64,000 bases of DNA, from assembly GCF_000012885.1 (NCBI RefSeq), contig NC_007498.2, forward strand, positions 2,480,001-2,544,000. Reading direction: 5' to 3'. Source of the stretch: Syntrophotalea carbinolica DSM 2380 (lineage in GTDB: Bacteria; Desulfobacterota; Desulfuromonadia; Desulfuromonadales; Syntrophotaleaceae). Numbering within the stretch: the stretch's first letter is position 1; every line of letters starts with the position of its first letter. Positions 35,330 to 43,972 of this stretch are shown here, in pieces. The translations under genes and the position numbers were made by a program. The notes below the pieces were generated by a model. It saw only the letters and a list, made by a program, of their open reading frames with translations, ran no database searches and had not been told where the DNA came from.

Positions 35330-36391
35330 TCAGGGTAAACGGTTGCGCAGAGCCACAGTCGTAGTAAAGACCTGGCGCAAGCGACGATCATTAGCAGCCG
35401 CGATATTCGTTCCATTTAACGTATAGGCTGCTGCATCGACTTCGCCACGAAGAACTTCATCCATACTCGCCACGAGTAAGCCGACGCGTACAGCCAGAAC
35501 CGTTGCCCAATCCGCAACCCCGGCAGCCGTTACATAACTATCGATATCGCGATCGCTATCGGCGTCGATGCCATAGGTAATCTGCATCGATTCGATACCA
35601 CCGACAATCTCCTGTGCTACCCCAGAACTAACCTTATAATAAAGACCGGGCTCGCCATCGGCATTCGTACCAATAAAATAGACATAGGTGGTCATTTTAG
35701 CGATTTCGGCCCCAGGCCCGAAGGAATGGCCGAGATCCTTGGTCGCATTGCCGGGGGAACCAACCCCGGAGTTATGAACAACGTCTGCTTTAATCGACCC
35801 ACCACCGTCGGTATAATTCGTGACCTGAAATACCGCTGCAGCCTGACAATCGGAGACCATGACGATATCAAAATCGGCAATCGGGGCCGGATTAATCCCA
35901 CCGGTGATCTTAATGTCGGCGGAGGTATCGGGCATCTGCTCGACGATTTCTACCATCACATCACTATCCATCTTGCGGAGAATAAGAACATCTGAACCGA
36001 TTATGGGTGTAATACCCATAGCTACAAAATCGGCCGCGTTCGGATCGGCAACATCGTCATAACCTTCTACCGCACGATCGAAATCAAACAGGGCTCCGGC
36101 TCCGGCATTCAGGGTATTGGTTACCGATACCCCGCTCCCCGCACAGCCTCTGTATCCGGTCTGTCGTGTATCACGGGTTAAGAACTCCATGGCAAAGCGC
36201 CCGTTCTCCTGCAAATTGGACAGTTCCTCCTCAAATCGGTAGGAGGTCGTAGTACTGATAAATATCCGGTATACTCCCCCGAGTAACAACATGCCTATAA
36301 GCATCGCTATCATCATTTCGATCAGCGAAATTCCCCTCGAGTTGCCAGTGATCGTAAACCCTATCGGCATCTTCATTCCTCTATCTTTCAT
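35330..36391 (-). CDS. pilW: PilW-type minor pilin
   Basis: A 353-residue prepilin. The leader ends before ISLIEMMIAMLIGMLLLGGVYRIF, with Glu5 in place and Ile instead of Phe at the mature N-terminus. It continues TTTSYRFEEELSNLQENGRFAMEFLTRDTRQTGYRGC, the PilW hallmark, and ends with a segment like VRVGLLVAS and RLRQVFTTTVALRNRLP. The ATG at 36391 overlaps the pilV stop (ATGA). Later in-frame ATGs at 36376 and 36370 follow an AGAGGA site and are also possible. Part of the minor pilin tip complex. Confidence 0.9.
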   Translation of the reverse strand: MKDRGMKMPIGFTITGNSRGISLIEMMIAMLIGMLLLGGVYRIFISTTTSYRFEEELSNLQENGRFAMEFLTRDTRQTGYRGCAGSGVSVTNTLNAGAGALFDFDRAVEGYDDVADPNAADFVAMGITPIIGSDVLILRKMDSDVMVEIVEQMPDTSADIKITGGINPAPIADFDIVMVSDCQAAAVFQVTNYTDGGGSIKADVVHNSGVGSPGNATKDLGHSFGPGAEIAKMTTYVYFIGTNADGEPGLYYKVSSGVAQEIVGGIESMQITYGIDADSDRDIDSYVTAAGVADWATVLAVRVGLLVASMDEVLRGEVDAAAYTLNGTNIAAANDRRLRQVFTTTVALRNRLP

Positions 36392-36855
36392 AAAATCGTC
36401 TCAACGGTAATGAGTTGCGGGTCTCCCTTTTCGTCCCAGCGCACTTGAATAGTGGCACGGATACGACCATTACCGAGATTAGTCATGGTAATTGCTCCCT
36501 CGCCGTTGGGAAGATCATCTACGCTACCTAACCAACCGGTTAGATCCTGTTGCACCAGTGTGGGCAACCCACCATCCGGGGTATTACCAAAGTCGATTTC
36601 ATAGGGCCAGGAAGACAGACGTGCTGTTTCCCGATTGGCTCGCATACGCTCAACAATGTCGTAGGCATAGAGGGTAGCCTGCGAACGTTGCAATGCACTG
36701 TAGTTGGTCGTAACGCCACGGGTCTGAACACCGGCAAGCCCAATAAGCCCGATCGATAGAATCAATAAAGCCACCAGAACCTCGATAAGGGAAAAACCTG
36801 GGGGCCCGGAGGGTGTTCCGTCGACTTCAAATACGGATTTATCGATCATGGACAT
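36388..36855 (-). CDS. pilV: PilV-type minor pilin
   Basis: A 155-residue prepilin. The leader MSMIDKSVFEVDGTPSGPPG is followed by FSLIEVLVALLILSIGLIGLAGVQTRGV, the typical PilV start with Glu5 and the L-I-G-L-A-G-x-Q pattern. The middle has RSQATLYAYDIVERMRANRETAR, also conserved in PilV. GGGGAG lies upstream of the ATG. It overlaps the fimT stop by 10 bp and the pilW start by 4 bp. Confidence 0.9.
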   Translation of the reverse strand: MSMIDKSVFEVDGTPSGPPGFSLIEVLVALLILSIGLIGLAGVQTRGVTTNYSALQRSQATLYAYDIVERMRANRETARLSSWPYEIDFGNTPDGGLPTLVQQDLTGWLGSVDDLPNGEGAITMTNLGNGRIRATIQVRWDEKGDPQLITVETIL

Positions 36856-37418
36856 TGGGCAGCTCCCCGGTCGGCTCTAACGCGACCGACAGAATTTATG
36901 ACAATAGAAAAAGCATTGGCGGTACCCCGCTGATCGCACATACGAAAGGTATCGTTCGGAAGCCCTCCTCCCCCGCGGCTGATGCCGTTGGGCAAGTAAC
37001 TGAGGGAATTTGTAAAATTGGCCCCGGTACGCAGCGTCACAAGACCGCCCAAACCGTTATTGACGAACAAAATGGTCTCGGCGGCATCCGGAGCGGCATT
37101 GGCGTTTGGATCGTTAAAAACGATCCAACCCTGTTCCCAGGTCCCTGCACCGCTACAAGTCGCTCCATCGTTGCTCGGACAAATGGTCACCCTGACACCG
37201 CGCTTAATCGCTTCCTGACGAGTCAGATTCAAAGTCCTAACCACTTCGTTGGTCTGTGTCATGAGCCTGTTTGAGAGAACTAATCCCCTGAAAGCAGGCA
37301 CGGCAATAGCCAACAAAATACCTGCCACAACAATGGTTACGATGAGCTCAATGAGGGTAAAGCCGGCCCTGCATAAACCTCTGTCCCTTGAGCTGGGTGA
37401 AACATTTCGTATAGCCAT
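36846..37418 (-). CDS. FimT/GspH-type pseudopilin, first gene of the minor pilin operon
   Basis: A prepilin of 190 residues. The leader ends in Ala-Gly before FTLIELIVTIVVAGILLAIAVPAFRGLVLSNRLMTQTNEVVRTLNLTRQEAIKRGVRVTICPS, the classic FimT/GspH pattern. The tail reads MCDQRGTANAFSIVINSVGRVRAD, again typical of GspH. Two starts are possible: ATG 37418 (GGAGG four bases upstream) and ATG 37445 (GGAGAA eight bases upstream). The shorter one is chosen because a sigma-54-like promoter at 37455-37470 would start transcription at about 37444, inside the longer version. Leader lengths would be 19 or 28 residues. Confidence 0.85.
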   Translation of the reverse strand: MAIRNVSPSSRDRGLCRAGFTLIELIVTIVVAGILLAIAVPAFRGLVLSNRLMTQTNEVVRTLNLTRQEAIKRGVRVTICPSNDGATCSGAGTWEQGWIVFNDPNANAAPDAAETILFVNNGLGGLVTLRTGANFTNSLSYLPNGISRGGGGLPNDTFRMCDQRGTANAFSIVINSVGRVRADRGAAQCP

Positions 37419-37454
37419 GCTGCCTCCGGTAAGCTTGTACTGCATATTATCTTC

Positions 37455-37470
37455 TCCAAAATCCATGCCA
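37455..37470 (-). promoter_or_regulatory. Candidate sigma-54 promoter of the minor pilin operon
   Basis: Minus strand TGGCATGGATTTTGGA differs from the RpoN consensus (TGGCACG-N4-TTGCW) at two of twelve positions, C to T in the -24 box and C to G in the -12 box. Spacing is correct. The adjacent upstream gene encodes an NtrC-family activator with an intact GAFTGA loop. The imperfect -12 element keeps confidence moderate. Confidence 0.5.
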
Positions 37471-37543
37471 TTTTTGCAACCCGCTAATCTTACGAAATTT
37501 CAAACGGTTACGAGTGACAAATGAAGTTACCCTCAACGCCAAC

Positions 37544-37576
37544 CATGCAAATTTTGCACGATCATGCAAATTTTGC
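37544..37576 (-). repeat. Tandem 14-bp repeats, candidate activator sites for the minor pilin operon
   Basis: CATGCAAATTTTGC occurs exactly at 37544-37557 and again at 37563-37576, 19 bp start to start (about two helical turns). A weaker copy, CATGCCATTTTTGC, is at 37464-37477. The exact pair lies 75-105 bp upstream of the candidate -24/-12 promoter, the usual distance for enhancer sites of NtrC-family proteins. Confidence 0.55.
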
Positions 37577-37578
37577 CT

Positions 37579-38934
37579 TTATTCCAAATCATACTCCCTT
37601 ATTTTGTAATGCAGGTTTCTGAGGCTGATATCGAGCAATTGCGCAGCCTTCGTCCGGTTACCGCCGGTTACCGACAGCGCTCTCCTGATATATTCGGGTT
37701 CTATCCGCGATACGGCTTTTTTGAGAGACATATCCTGTCCTCTATCCCGAGGGTGCCGCCGGATTTCCCAGGGCAGATGCTCCATGCATATTTTGTCATC
37801 ACGACAAAAAATGGCAGTCTTTTCCATAAAATTGGCAAGTTCGCGTACATTGCCCGGCCAGGCATAACGTTCGAGAGATTCAACCGCTTCCGGGGTCAGT
37901 GATGGGCAACTACGCCCCTCCCTTAAAGCAAGACGGGAAAGAAAATGTTCAGCAAGTAAGGCGATATCGCCCTTGCGTTCACGCAAAGGCGGAAGATGGA
38001 TTTCAATAACCGCCAACCTGAAAAACAGGTCGGAGCGAAAACGCCCGGCATTGATTTCTTCTTGCAGGTTTCGCGCCGTTGCGGCGACAATGCGCACATC
38101 GGTGGGTCTCGGATTCACCGCACCAACGGGACGCACCTCTTGCTCCTGAAGAGCCCGTAGTAACCTGGGCTGCAATGTCATTGGCAATTCTCCGATTTCA
38201 TCCAGAAACAAGGTCCCGCCTTCGGCCGCAACAAATAAGCCATCATGACCGCGGTTCGCTCCGGTAAAGGCACCCCGAATATGGCCGAAAAGTTCGCTAT
38301 CGATAACCCCGGCGTTCATTCCACCGCAATTGATAGCTATGAAGGGTTTTCCCCGCCGCTTGCCCTGTTGGTGCAAGGCACGCGCAACCAATTCCTTACC
38401 GGTTCCGGTTTCGCCTGTAACAAGAACCGGCGAATTTACCTGCGCCGCACGCCCGACCAGGGTCATTGCCTGCTCCATACCCGAGCATGCATAAACCATC
38501 TGCCCTGATTGCGCCGTGCGATTTAGCTCCTGACGTAACAGGCCGTTTTCTTCCCGCAATCTCAAACGTTCTTCCGCCTTGCGTAAAGTCAACACAACTT
38601 CATCGGGTTTGAACGGCTTACTGATATAATCAAAAGCACCTTCTTTAAGACACTCAACAGCAGTATCTAGATTACCGTAGGCACTCATCATTATAACGGT
38701 GGGGGACACATTGCGGGCCCTTAATTCCTTTAAAAATCCCGGTCCGTCCAAAGTCGGCATGCAGACATCGCACAAAACGACATCAAACATTTCTTTCTCC
38801 AGGCGGATCAAAGCCTCCTGCCCATTTGCGGCCTCGGAAACAACATATTCCGCCCTTTGCAATACCAGCCTAAGCATATGCCGCATGCAAGACTCATCAT
38901 CAACGACAAGAATTTTTTTGACCTTGTCTCCCAC
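37579..38934 (-). CDS. Second NtrC-family sigma-54 response regulator
   Basis: A 451-residue activator. Receiver domain: VVDDESCMRHMLRLVLQ, phospho-Asp in VVLCDVCMPTLDG, and YISKPFKPDE. AAA+ domain: Walker A TGETGTGKE, the GAFTGA loop in RGAFTGANRGHDG, and GGTLFLDEIGEL. Fis-type DNA-binding end: PEYIRRALSVTGGNRTKAAQLLDISLRNLHYKI. The start is a GTG at 38934, directly after the kinase stop codon, with AGAGGG upstream. It is distinct from PilR in this window and sits immediately before the fimT operon, which it probably controls. A target beyond that operon cannot be excluded. Confidence 0.9.
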   Translation of the reverse strand: MGDKVKKILVVDDESCMRHMLRLVLQRAEYVVSEAANGQEALIRLEKEMFDVVLCDVCMPTLDGPGFLKELRARNVSPTVIMMSAYGNLDTAVECLKEGAFDYISKPFKPDEVVLTLRKAEERLRLREENGLLRQELNRTAQSGQMVYACSGMEQAMTLVGRAAQVNSPVLVTGETGTGKELVARALHQQGKRRGKPFIAINCGGMNAGVIDSELFGHIRGAFTGANRGHDGLFVAAEGGTLFLDEIGELPMTLQPRLLRALQEQEVRPVGAVNPRPTDVRIVAATARNLQEEINAGRFRSDLFFRLAVIEIHLPPLRERKGDIALLAEHFLSRLALREGRSCPSLTPEAVESLERYAWPGNVRELANFMEKTAIFCRDDKICMEHLPWEIRRHPRDRGQDMSLKKAVSRIEPEYIRRALSVTGGNRTKAAQLLDISLRNLHYKIREYDLE

Positions 38935-40497
38935 TTACAACCCTCTGTTCGGAATGATGGGAAGCCGAACGGTGAACTCGGTCCCCCTCCCCTTATCGGA
39001 AACGACTTCAATATAACCACCGGCCTCTCTGATAACCCGATAACAAACCGCAAGTCCCAGCCCCCTCCCTTTGCCGGGTTCTTTGGTCGTAAAAAATGGG
39101 TCGAAAATGTGTTGAAGGCTCTCCTCTTCGATACCGATCCCATTATCGGCAACATTCAAGGATACCCACCCCTCCAAAACACCAGCGGACAATCGGATCG
39201 TCCCGGGGCCGACAAGAGCATCCCGTGAATTTGAGACCAAATTAATAAACACCTGCAATAGACGGTGACGAACCATATGCACCGGTGCAAGAACCGGTGG
39301 TAAATCGTTTTGAATCATTTCCCCGGAAATCTTACCCTGATGAGTCAGAATATCGATAGCTTCTTCGAACACTCTTATCGGATCAAACAACTCTGCCGTT
39401 GTAGAAGCCGGTGATGCAAAGTCGAGCAAATCCCTTACCAATCGATCTATCCGGTTTGCTTCGCCGGAAGCTCTTTCAACCAGTCCGGTTTGAGGCCCGG
39501 AGCGTAATTCTGCTTTTAGCAAGGAAAGATAGCCAATAATAGCGGTTAAGGGATTCCCTATTTCATGGGCCAATCCCGCCGCCAAATGGCCGACCGTGGC
39601 CATCCGCGCCGTATGGATTAACTCATCCCGGGTTTTTTTAAGTTCGCCATTGACCTGTTGTAAGGACAATATGTATTCATCCGTTTTTTTGCGGCTATTT
39701 TTTAAAGTTTCGACCATCCCATTGTACGCCTTGGCCAAAGAAGCAATTTCCCGGGGTCCTGCTTCTGGAACGTGTTGCTCCAGATTTCCGGCGGCAATGG
39801 CCATGGTCGAAGTTAGAAGGCGGGCGGTAGGACGCACCACATGGCGATTCAAAAGGTATATACCAAAAATAAGCACCACCATGCCGTAGAGAAATGCGTA
39901 TAATATGACCATGCGACGGGCTCCCTGCAATTGGTCCCTGATTTCCCGCAGAGACAACCAACTTTGCAAAACGCCAACCGCTTGTCCGTTAAAACGAATG
40001 GGAACTTCGATTTTTGCCAAAAAATCGCTACGGTTTTTGCCCGCCGGCCACAGGGGAGGATACATGACCATGGAACGAGTTTCTGTGATAACTTCGGGAT
40101 TCCAGCGACGGTTTGAGCGAGAAGCAAAAACATCCTTCTTATCACTGGATGCAACGCGCTCCAACATGTTTCCTTTTTGTAACCACAGTTCGGCGCTGGC
40201 TACTCCCAGTAAAGAACCGGTCCGATGAAACATTTCATTCAATTGAATATTAAAAGGACGTGCACTTACACCATCCCGTGAAGATAGGTTAGTCATCGTC
40301 TCCAAAACGGTTTGAAAGATGGCAACCCTTTGATCGATAAGTTCCTTTTCACCGAGACGTAGAAGAAGGAACCCTCCCATTAGCAAAGCAGCTCCGACCA
40401 AAAACACCAAATGCATGATAAGTTCAGACCGGAGACCGAGGGACCGGGTTTTGAAAATAAACAATATCGGCGTCAAGAAAAAATTGATTTTTATCAT
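38935..40497 (-). CDS. Membrane sensor histidine kinase paired with the second NtrC-type regulator
   Basis: About 520 residues. A first membrane helix (LIMHLVFLVGAALLMGGFLLL) and a second (MVILYAFLYGMVVLIFGIYLLN) flank a periplasmic sensor region of about 150 residues. A HAMP segment follows (NRHVVRPTARLLTSTMAIAAGNLEQHVP), then a short coiled coil. The H-box is LAHEIGNPLTAIIGYLSLL and the ATPase boxes are NLVSNSRDAL, VADNGIGI and GKGRGLGLAVCYRVI. The start is uncertain; ATG 40497 (MIKINFFLTP) is used, with only a weak site, and the reading frame extends to 40548. It is divergent from the MFS gene. The signal sensed is unknown. Confidence 0.88.
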   Translation of the reverse strand: MIKINFFLTPILFIFKTRSLGLRSELIMHLVFLVGAALLMGGFLLLRLGEKELIDQRVAIFQTVLETMTNLSSRDGVSARPFNIQLNEMFHRTGSLLGVASAELWLQKGNMLERVASSDKKDVFASRSNRRWNPEVITETRSMVMYPPLWPAGKNRSDFLAKIEVPIRFNGQAVGVLQSWLSLREIRDQLQGARRMVILYAFLYGMVVLIFGIYLLNRHVVRPTARLLTSTMAIAAGNLEQHVPEAGPREIASLAKAYNGMVETLKNSRKKTDEYILSLQQVNGELKKTRDELIHTARMATVGHLAAGLAHEIGNPLTAIIGYLSLLKAELRSGPQTGLVERASGEANRIDRLVRDLLDFASPASTTAELFDPIRVFEEAIDILTHQGKISGEMIQNDLPPVLAPVHMVRHRLLQVFINLVSNSRDALVGPGTIRLSAGVLEGWVSLNVADNGIGIEEESLQHIFDPFFTTKEPGKGRGLGLAVCYRVIREAGGYIEVVSDKGRGTEFTVRLPIIPNRGL

Positions 40498-40635
40498 GTT
40501 TTTTATCTCATAAATCTTGAGCATAGCATAGACTTTCATCCACAACAATAAATCAATATCTTCAATAAAAAAGGCACCTTCACTTTAAATACAAACACCT
40601 TCCAGACCGCTAAATGAATTGCAGGTACAAAACCA

Positions 40636-41817
40636 TTGAAACAAATAATCTCTGCCAACGTCTACAAACTTTACATCTTCGCCTTCCTGAAGATGACCCT
40701 GTTTCCCATGGCGATCATCACCCTGTTCTGGAAGGATCATATCGGCCTGAGCCTGACCGAGATTCTGGTGCTGCAGGGATTGTTTTCCCTCGCCAGTGTG
40801 GTGATGGAATACCCTTCAGGGTACCTCAGCGACCGGTTGGGATACCGTGCCGCGCTGCTGGTGGCGGCCTTGTTTGGCATTATCGGCTGGACATTTTACC
40901 TGTTTGCGGATTCCTTTGCGAGTGTCCTGCTGGCGGAATTGCTGCTCGGGGTATGCTACGCTTTCATCAGCGGATCCGACAGCGCACTGCTGTTCGAAAC
41001 GCTGCAGGCCGAAAAACAGGAGGAACAATATGCGCGATTTGACGGGCGCATGACCAGTTGGGGGCAGACCGGCGAAGCGGCCGGCGCACTGTTTGCCGGG
41101 CTGATGTACGCCACCTCGCCGCTGCTGCCCTTTGCCCTGCAGATCGTGATCTGGATCCTGGCTTTGGGAATTTGTCTGACCTTGCGTGAATCGCCGACCG
41201 AACAAGGCCCGGCCATCCAGTCCCATCTGACCGAAGCGCTGGGGGTATGCCGCTATGCCTGGCGCGACAATCCGGCCATTCGCACCACCATGGTATTCGG
41301 CACCCTGCTGGGACTGGCATCGTTTTACACCGTATGGATGATTCAACCCTTCATGCAGCAATGCCAGGTCCCTCTTGCCTGGTTCGGGCCCATATGGGCC
41401 GGCGCCAATCTGACCATCGCCGTCTTTTCCCTGCTCAGTCACAGACTCCAGTACTACCTCGGCATGCGCGGCATGAGCGTGCTGTTCATCTCCCTGATTG
41501 TCATTGCCTACAGCGGTCTCGGCCTGACCGCGGGGCTGGGCAGTTTTGTGTTTTATTACCTGCTCACCGCCATGCGCGGTCTGCAAGGCCCCATGATGCG
41601 ACACCGGCTGCAACAAGCCAGCGCACGTCGCAATCGCGCCAGTATTCAATCGTTGCACAGCCTGTCTTTTCGCATCGGCTTCATCGCCAGCGGCCCCCTG
41701 ATCGGCATGGTCGCAGACCGCTGGGGGATGGATGTCGCCTTCCTGCTGCTGGCAGGAGTATTTGCATTGCTACTGCCGCCCATGGCGAAAAAGTTTCTGG
41801 CATACGCCACAACGTAA
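40636..41817 (+). CDS. MFS family transporter
   Basis: A 393-residue protein with about twelve hydrophobic segments. The MFS loop 2-3 motif is present as YPSGYLSDRLGYRAALL, and a related segment GPLIGMVADRWGMDVAFLLL in the second half. The residue set fits small-molecule or drug efflux MFS carriers, but no substrate can be named. The start is a TTG at 40636 (TTG AAA CAA) with AGGT nine bases upstream; the N-terminus then reads ISANVYKLYIFAFLKM, entering the first helix. GC content and codon use look higher than in the minus-strand genes before it. A heptamer repeat follows its stop codon. Confidence 0.85.
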   Translation: MKQIISANVYKLYIFAFLKMTLFPMAIITLFWKDHIGLSLTEILVLQGLFSLASVVMEYPSGYLSDRLGYRAALLVAALFGIIGWTFYLFADSFASVLLAELLLGVCYAFISGSDSALLFETLQAEKQEEQYARFDGRMTSWGQTGEAAGALFAGLMYATSPLLPFALQIVIWILALGICLTLRESPTEQGPAIQSHLTEALGVCRYAWRDNPAIRTTMVFGTLLGLASFYTVWMIQPFMQQCQVPLAWFGPIWAGANLTIAVFSLLSHRLQYYLGMRGMSVLFISLIVIAYSGLGLTAGLGSFVFYYLLTAMRGLQGPMMRHRLQQASARRNRASIQSLHSLSFRIGFIASGPLIGMVADRWGMDVAFLLLAGVFALLLPPMAKKFLAYATT

Positions 41818-41829
41818 AATAGGTATACC

Positions 41830-41913
41830 TTGGTCCTTGGTCCTTGGTCCTTGGTCCTTGATCCTTGTCACTTGTCACTTGTCACTTGTCACTTGTCACT
41901 TGTCACTTGTCAC
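41830..41913. repeat. Two-tone heptamer tandem repeat (12 units)
   Basis: Twelve uninterrupted 7-bp units: four TTGGTCC, one TTGATCC, then seven TTGTCAC, 84 bp in total. It lies between two convergent genes, 12 bp after the MFS stop and 9 bp from the stop of the LOR/SDH gene. The two halves share the TTG...C frame, suggesting expansion from one ancestral unit with a switch in sequence. No hairpin terminator is seen. Confidence 0.95.
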
Positions 41914-41922
41914 TTGGGGATT

Positions 41923-43140
41923 TTACCGTTGCCCCAGCCCATCCGCCAGATATTCAAGAAACGAGGCAGCGTCCATGACGATACCGAGGGACTGACGGCT
42001 GCCGCGGTCCTGCAGTTTGGTGACGACCGCCGGGTTGACATCGACGCACACGGTTACGACACCGGCAGGCAAAAGATTGCCGGTGGCGATGGCATGCAGG
42101 GTGGTGCCGACCATAATGGCCATCCCAACACCCTGGACATGGCTACGCATGGCACGTTGGGCCGTCAGGGTATCGGTAATCACATCGGGCAGAGGACCGT
42201 CGTCGCGAATCGAACCGGCCAACACAAAAGGTACCGACCGGCTTATGCAGGCATGCATCACCCCTTTGGTCAGGCTGCCAAGCTCCACGGCCCCGGCGAT
42301 GGAACCGGCCCTGCGGATTCGGTTGATGGCCCATAAGTGGTGGGCATGGCCTTCGCCACCCGGCGGACCGCCCTCGACAGGCACGCCAAGAGAGGTACCG
42401 TACAGGGCGGCCTCGATATCGTGAGCCGCCAACGCATTACCGGCGAACAGTACATCGATCCAACCGTCCCGAATAAGTTTTTCCAGTACCGGTCCGGCAC
42501 CGGTATGAATAATCGCCGGGCCGCCGACCAGCAGGACCTTGCCACCTTCGGCCTTGATCCGGCGCGCCGTGGCAACGATCCGCTGCAACAAGGGCCGTTT
42601 GGGTTTTTCTGCCGAGACGGCACTCTCCATAAAACGGAAACCGGTGCTGTCCTGTTGGCGCGGAGGATAACTGACACGCACCCCTTCGGTTGCCACCACC
42701 ACCCTCTGCCCCGCCCTGACGTCGGCCATGGGCACGGTCCACGCCCTTTGCATCGATTCGTCAAGCACAATGGCCAGATCCATTTCCTGACCGGTTACCG
42801 AAAGCCAGCGGCCTTCGACGAAAACCTCCGTGGGGAGATTGGTTGTGGCATAGAAGCGATCCGGCAATACCCCATCGGCCGGAGCATCTTCCCATTTCGC
42901 CGGTATCGGCATCACGGGCTCAACTCCCAGCAACGCCAGATTCTGCAATACCGATTGAAGCGTCGCTTCATCATCCGCCTTAACGCAAAGCAGCGCCCGG
43001 CTCTCAGCTTTGCGTGTTGTGCCGATATCCAATTCGACAATTTCGTAACACCCACCGAAACGTTCCACGGTGTCGAGTACCCGGGAAAGGATCGGCTGAT
43101 CGATAATGTGTCCCTCAAGTTTGACATGCTGCGCTGGCAT
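41923..43140 (-). CDS. LOR/SDH-family (TIGR00300-type) protein, possible ornithine cyclodeaminase
   Basis: A 405-residue cytoplasmic protein. The N-terminal part (VKLEGHIIDQPILSRVLDTVERFGGCYEIVELDIGTTRKAESRALLCVKAD) matches the 'LOR/SDH conserved region' of TIGR00300 proteins. The C-terminal part has a nucleotide-binding look: KVLLVGGPAIIHTGAGPVLEKLI, DVLFAGNALAAHDIEAALYGTSLGV, VVTVCVDVNPAVVTKL. Related domains form the C-terminal half of cyanobacterial ArgZ/AgrE and of archaeal proteins reported as ornithine cyclodeaminases. The protein here is the stand-alone version without the guanidine-modifying domain. Conversion of ornithine to proline is therefore an inference. It is divergent from the HD gene and ends at the heptamer repeat. 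Confidence 0.7.
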   Translation of the reverse strand: MPAQHVKLEGHIIDQPILSRVLDTVERFGGCYEIVELDIGTTRKAESRALLCVKADDEATLQSVLQNLALLGVEPVMPIPAKWEDAPADGVLPDRFYATTNLPTEVFVEGRWLSVTGQEMDLAIVLDESMQRAWTVPMADVRAGQRVVVATEGVRVSYPPRQQDSTGFRFMESAVSAEKPKRPLLQRIVATARRIKAEGGKVLLVGGPAIIHTGAGPVLEKLIRDGWIDVLFAGNALAAHDIEAALYGTSLGVPVEGGPPGGEGHAHHLWAINRIRRAGSIAGAVELGSLTKGVMHACISRSVPFVLAGSIRDDGPLPDVITDTLTAQRAMRSHVQGVGMAIMVGTTLHAIATGNLLPAGVVTVCVDVNPAVVTKLQDRGSRQSLGIVMDAASFLEYLADGLGQR

Positions 43141-43248
43141 TTACACCTTCCTTCAGGACTAAGGCCGAGGACTACGAAAATCCCCTCTGGCGCAACACAT
43201 ACCTAATGCAGTAAAATGGTGAAAATGCATGCACAAGGATATGCGACC

Positions 43249-43797
43249 ATGATCGATGCCATTGCCCTTTTAGATAAGTACTATATCCCCGCCAGCCAAG
43301 CCCATCGGATCCTGCTGGCGCACAGTCGAAGCGTTGCCGCAAAGGCCACCGATATTGCAGGCAGCCTGCCAGATGGGTCTGTCGACGTAACTTTCGTCAC
43401 CGAGGCGGCATTGTTGCATGATATCGGCATATGTTACACATCGGCGGCGGCCCTTGGTTGTTTCGGAGACTTGCCCTATTTGTGTCATGGCCTGAAAGGA
43501 CGGCAACTGCTCGAAGCCGAAGGGTTGCCACGTCATGCCCTGGTATGCGAACGGCATATCGGCGTCGGACTGACCTCGGCCGAGATTATCCGGCAACAAC
43601 TCCCGCTGCCCGAGCGGGACATGTTGCCGACAACTCTCGAGGAACAGATTATCGCCTATGCCGACCTGTTTTTCTCCAAAAACCCCGCCAACCACGGTCG
43701 CGAACGAACCCCGGACGAAGTGCGCGCTTCCCTGATGCGCTTCGGATCCGACAAGGTGGACATATTCGACCGGTGGCACAGCATGTTCACGGTATGA
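43249..43797 (+). CDS. HD domain protein (predicted metal-dependent phosphohydrolase)
   Basis: A 182-residue single HD domain. The metal-binding set is visible: His in ILLAHSRSVAAKA, the HD pair in EAALLHDIGICYT, a further His in VCERHIGVGLTSAEI, and Asp in IAYADLFFSK. This matches the small TIGR00295-type HD group. The substrate is unknown; nucleotides or phosphomonoesters are usual for the superfamily. ATG 43249 is chosen because AAGGA lies nine bases upstream; earlier in-frame starts at 43216 and 43225 have weaker support. It is divergent from the LOR/SDH gene with about 108 bp between them. Confidence 0.75.
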   Translation: MIDAIALLDKYYIPASQAHRILLAHSRSVAAKATDIAGSLPDGSVDVTFVTEAALLHDIGICYTSAAALGCFGDLPYLCHGLKGRQLLEAEGLPRHALVCERHIGVGLTSAEIIRQQLPLPERDMLPTTLEEQIIAYADLFFSKNPANHGRERTPDEVRASLMRFGSDKVDIFDRWHSMFTV

Positions 43798-43920
43798 ATT
43801 CAATCCCGCCTGCTGTACCCCCCCCCTGGTTCGCCAATGATTGCGGAAAGCTGTTGCAGGACCGATGCTGGCTGGATTGAATAATTCGACAACCGGCCTG
43901 TGCCGAGGACTTTATCTTCC

Positions 43921-43960
43921 GAAAAAACGATGGCCGCCCCCCCCTGAGGGAGACGGCCTT
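43921..43960 (-). terminator. Probable intrinsic terminator after acnB
   Basis: On the minus strand GGCCG pairs with CGGCC around a G-rich loop, with TTTTTT a few bases after the stem. It lies just past the acnB stop at 43973. Confidence 0.55.
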
Positions 43961-43972
43961 AGTCGCAACAGA

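Noticed and set aside
41830-41913. CRISPR array
   Set aside because: Units are 7 bp and contiguous, with no spacers and no cas genes nearby; it is a simple tandem repeat.
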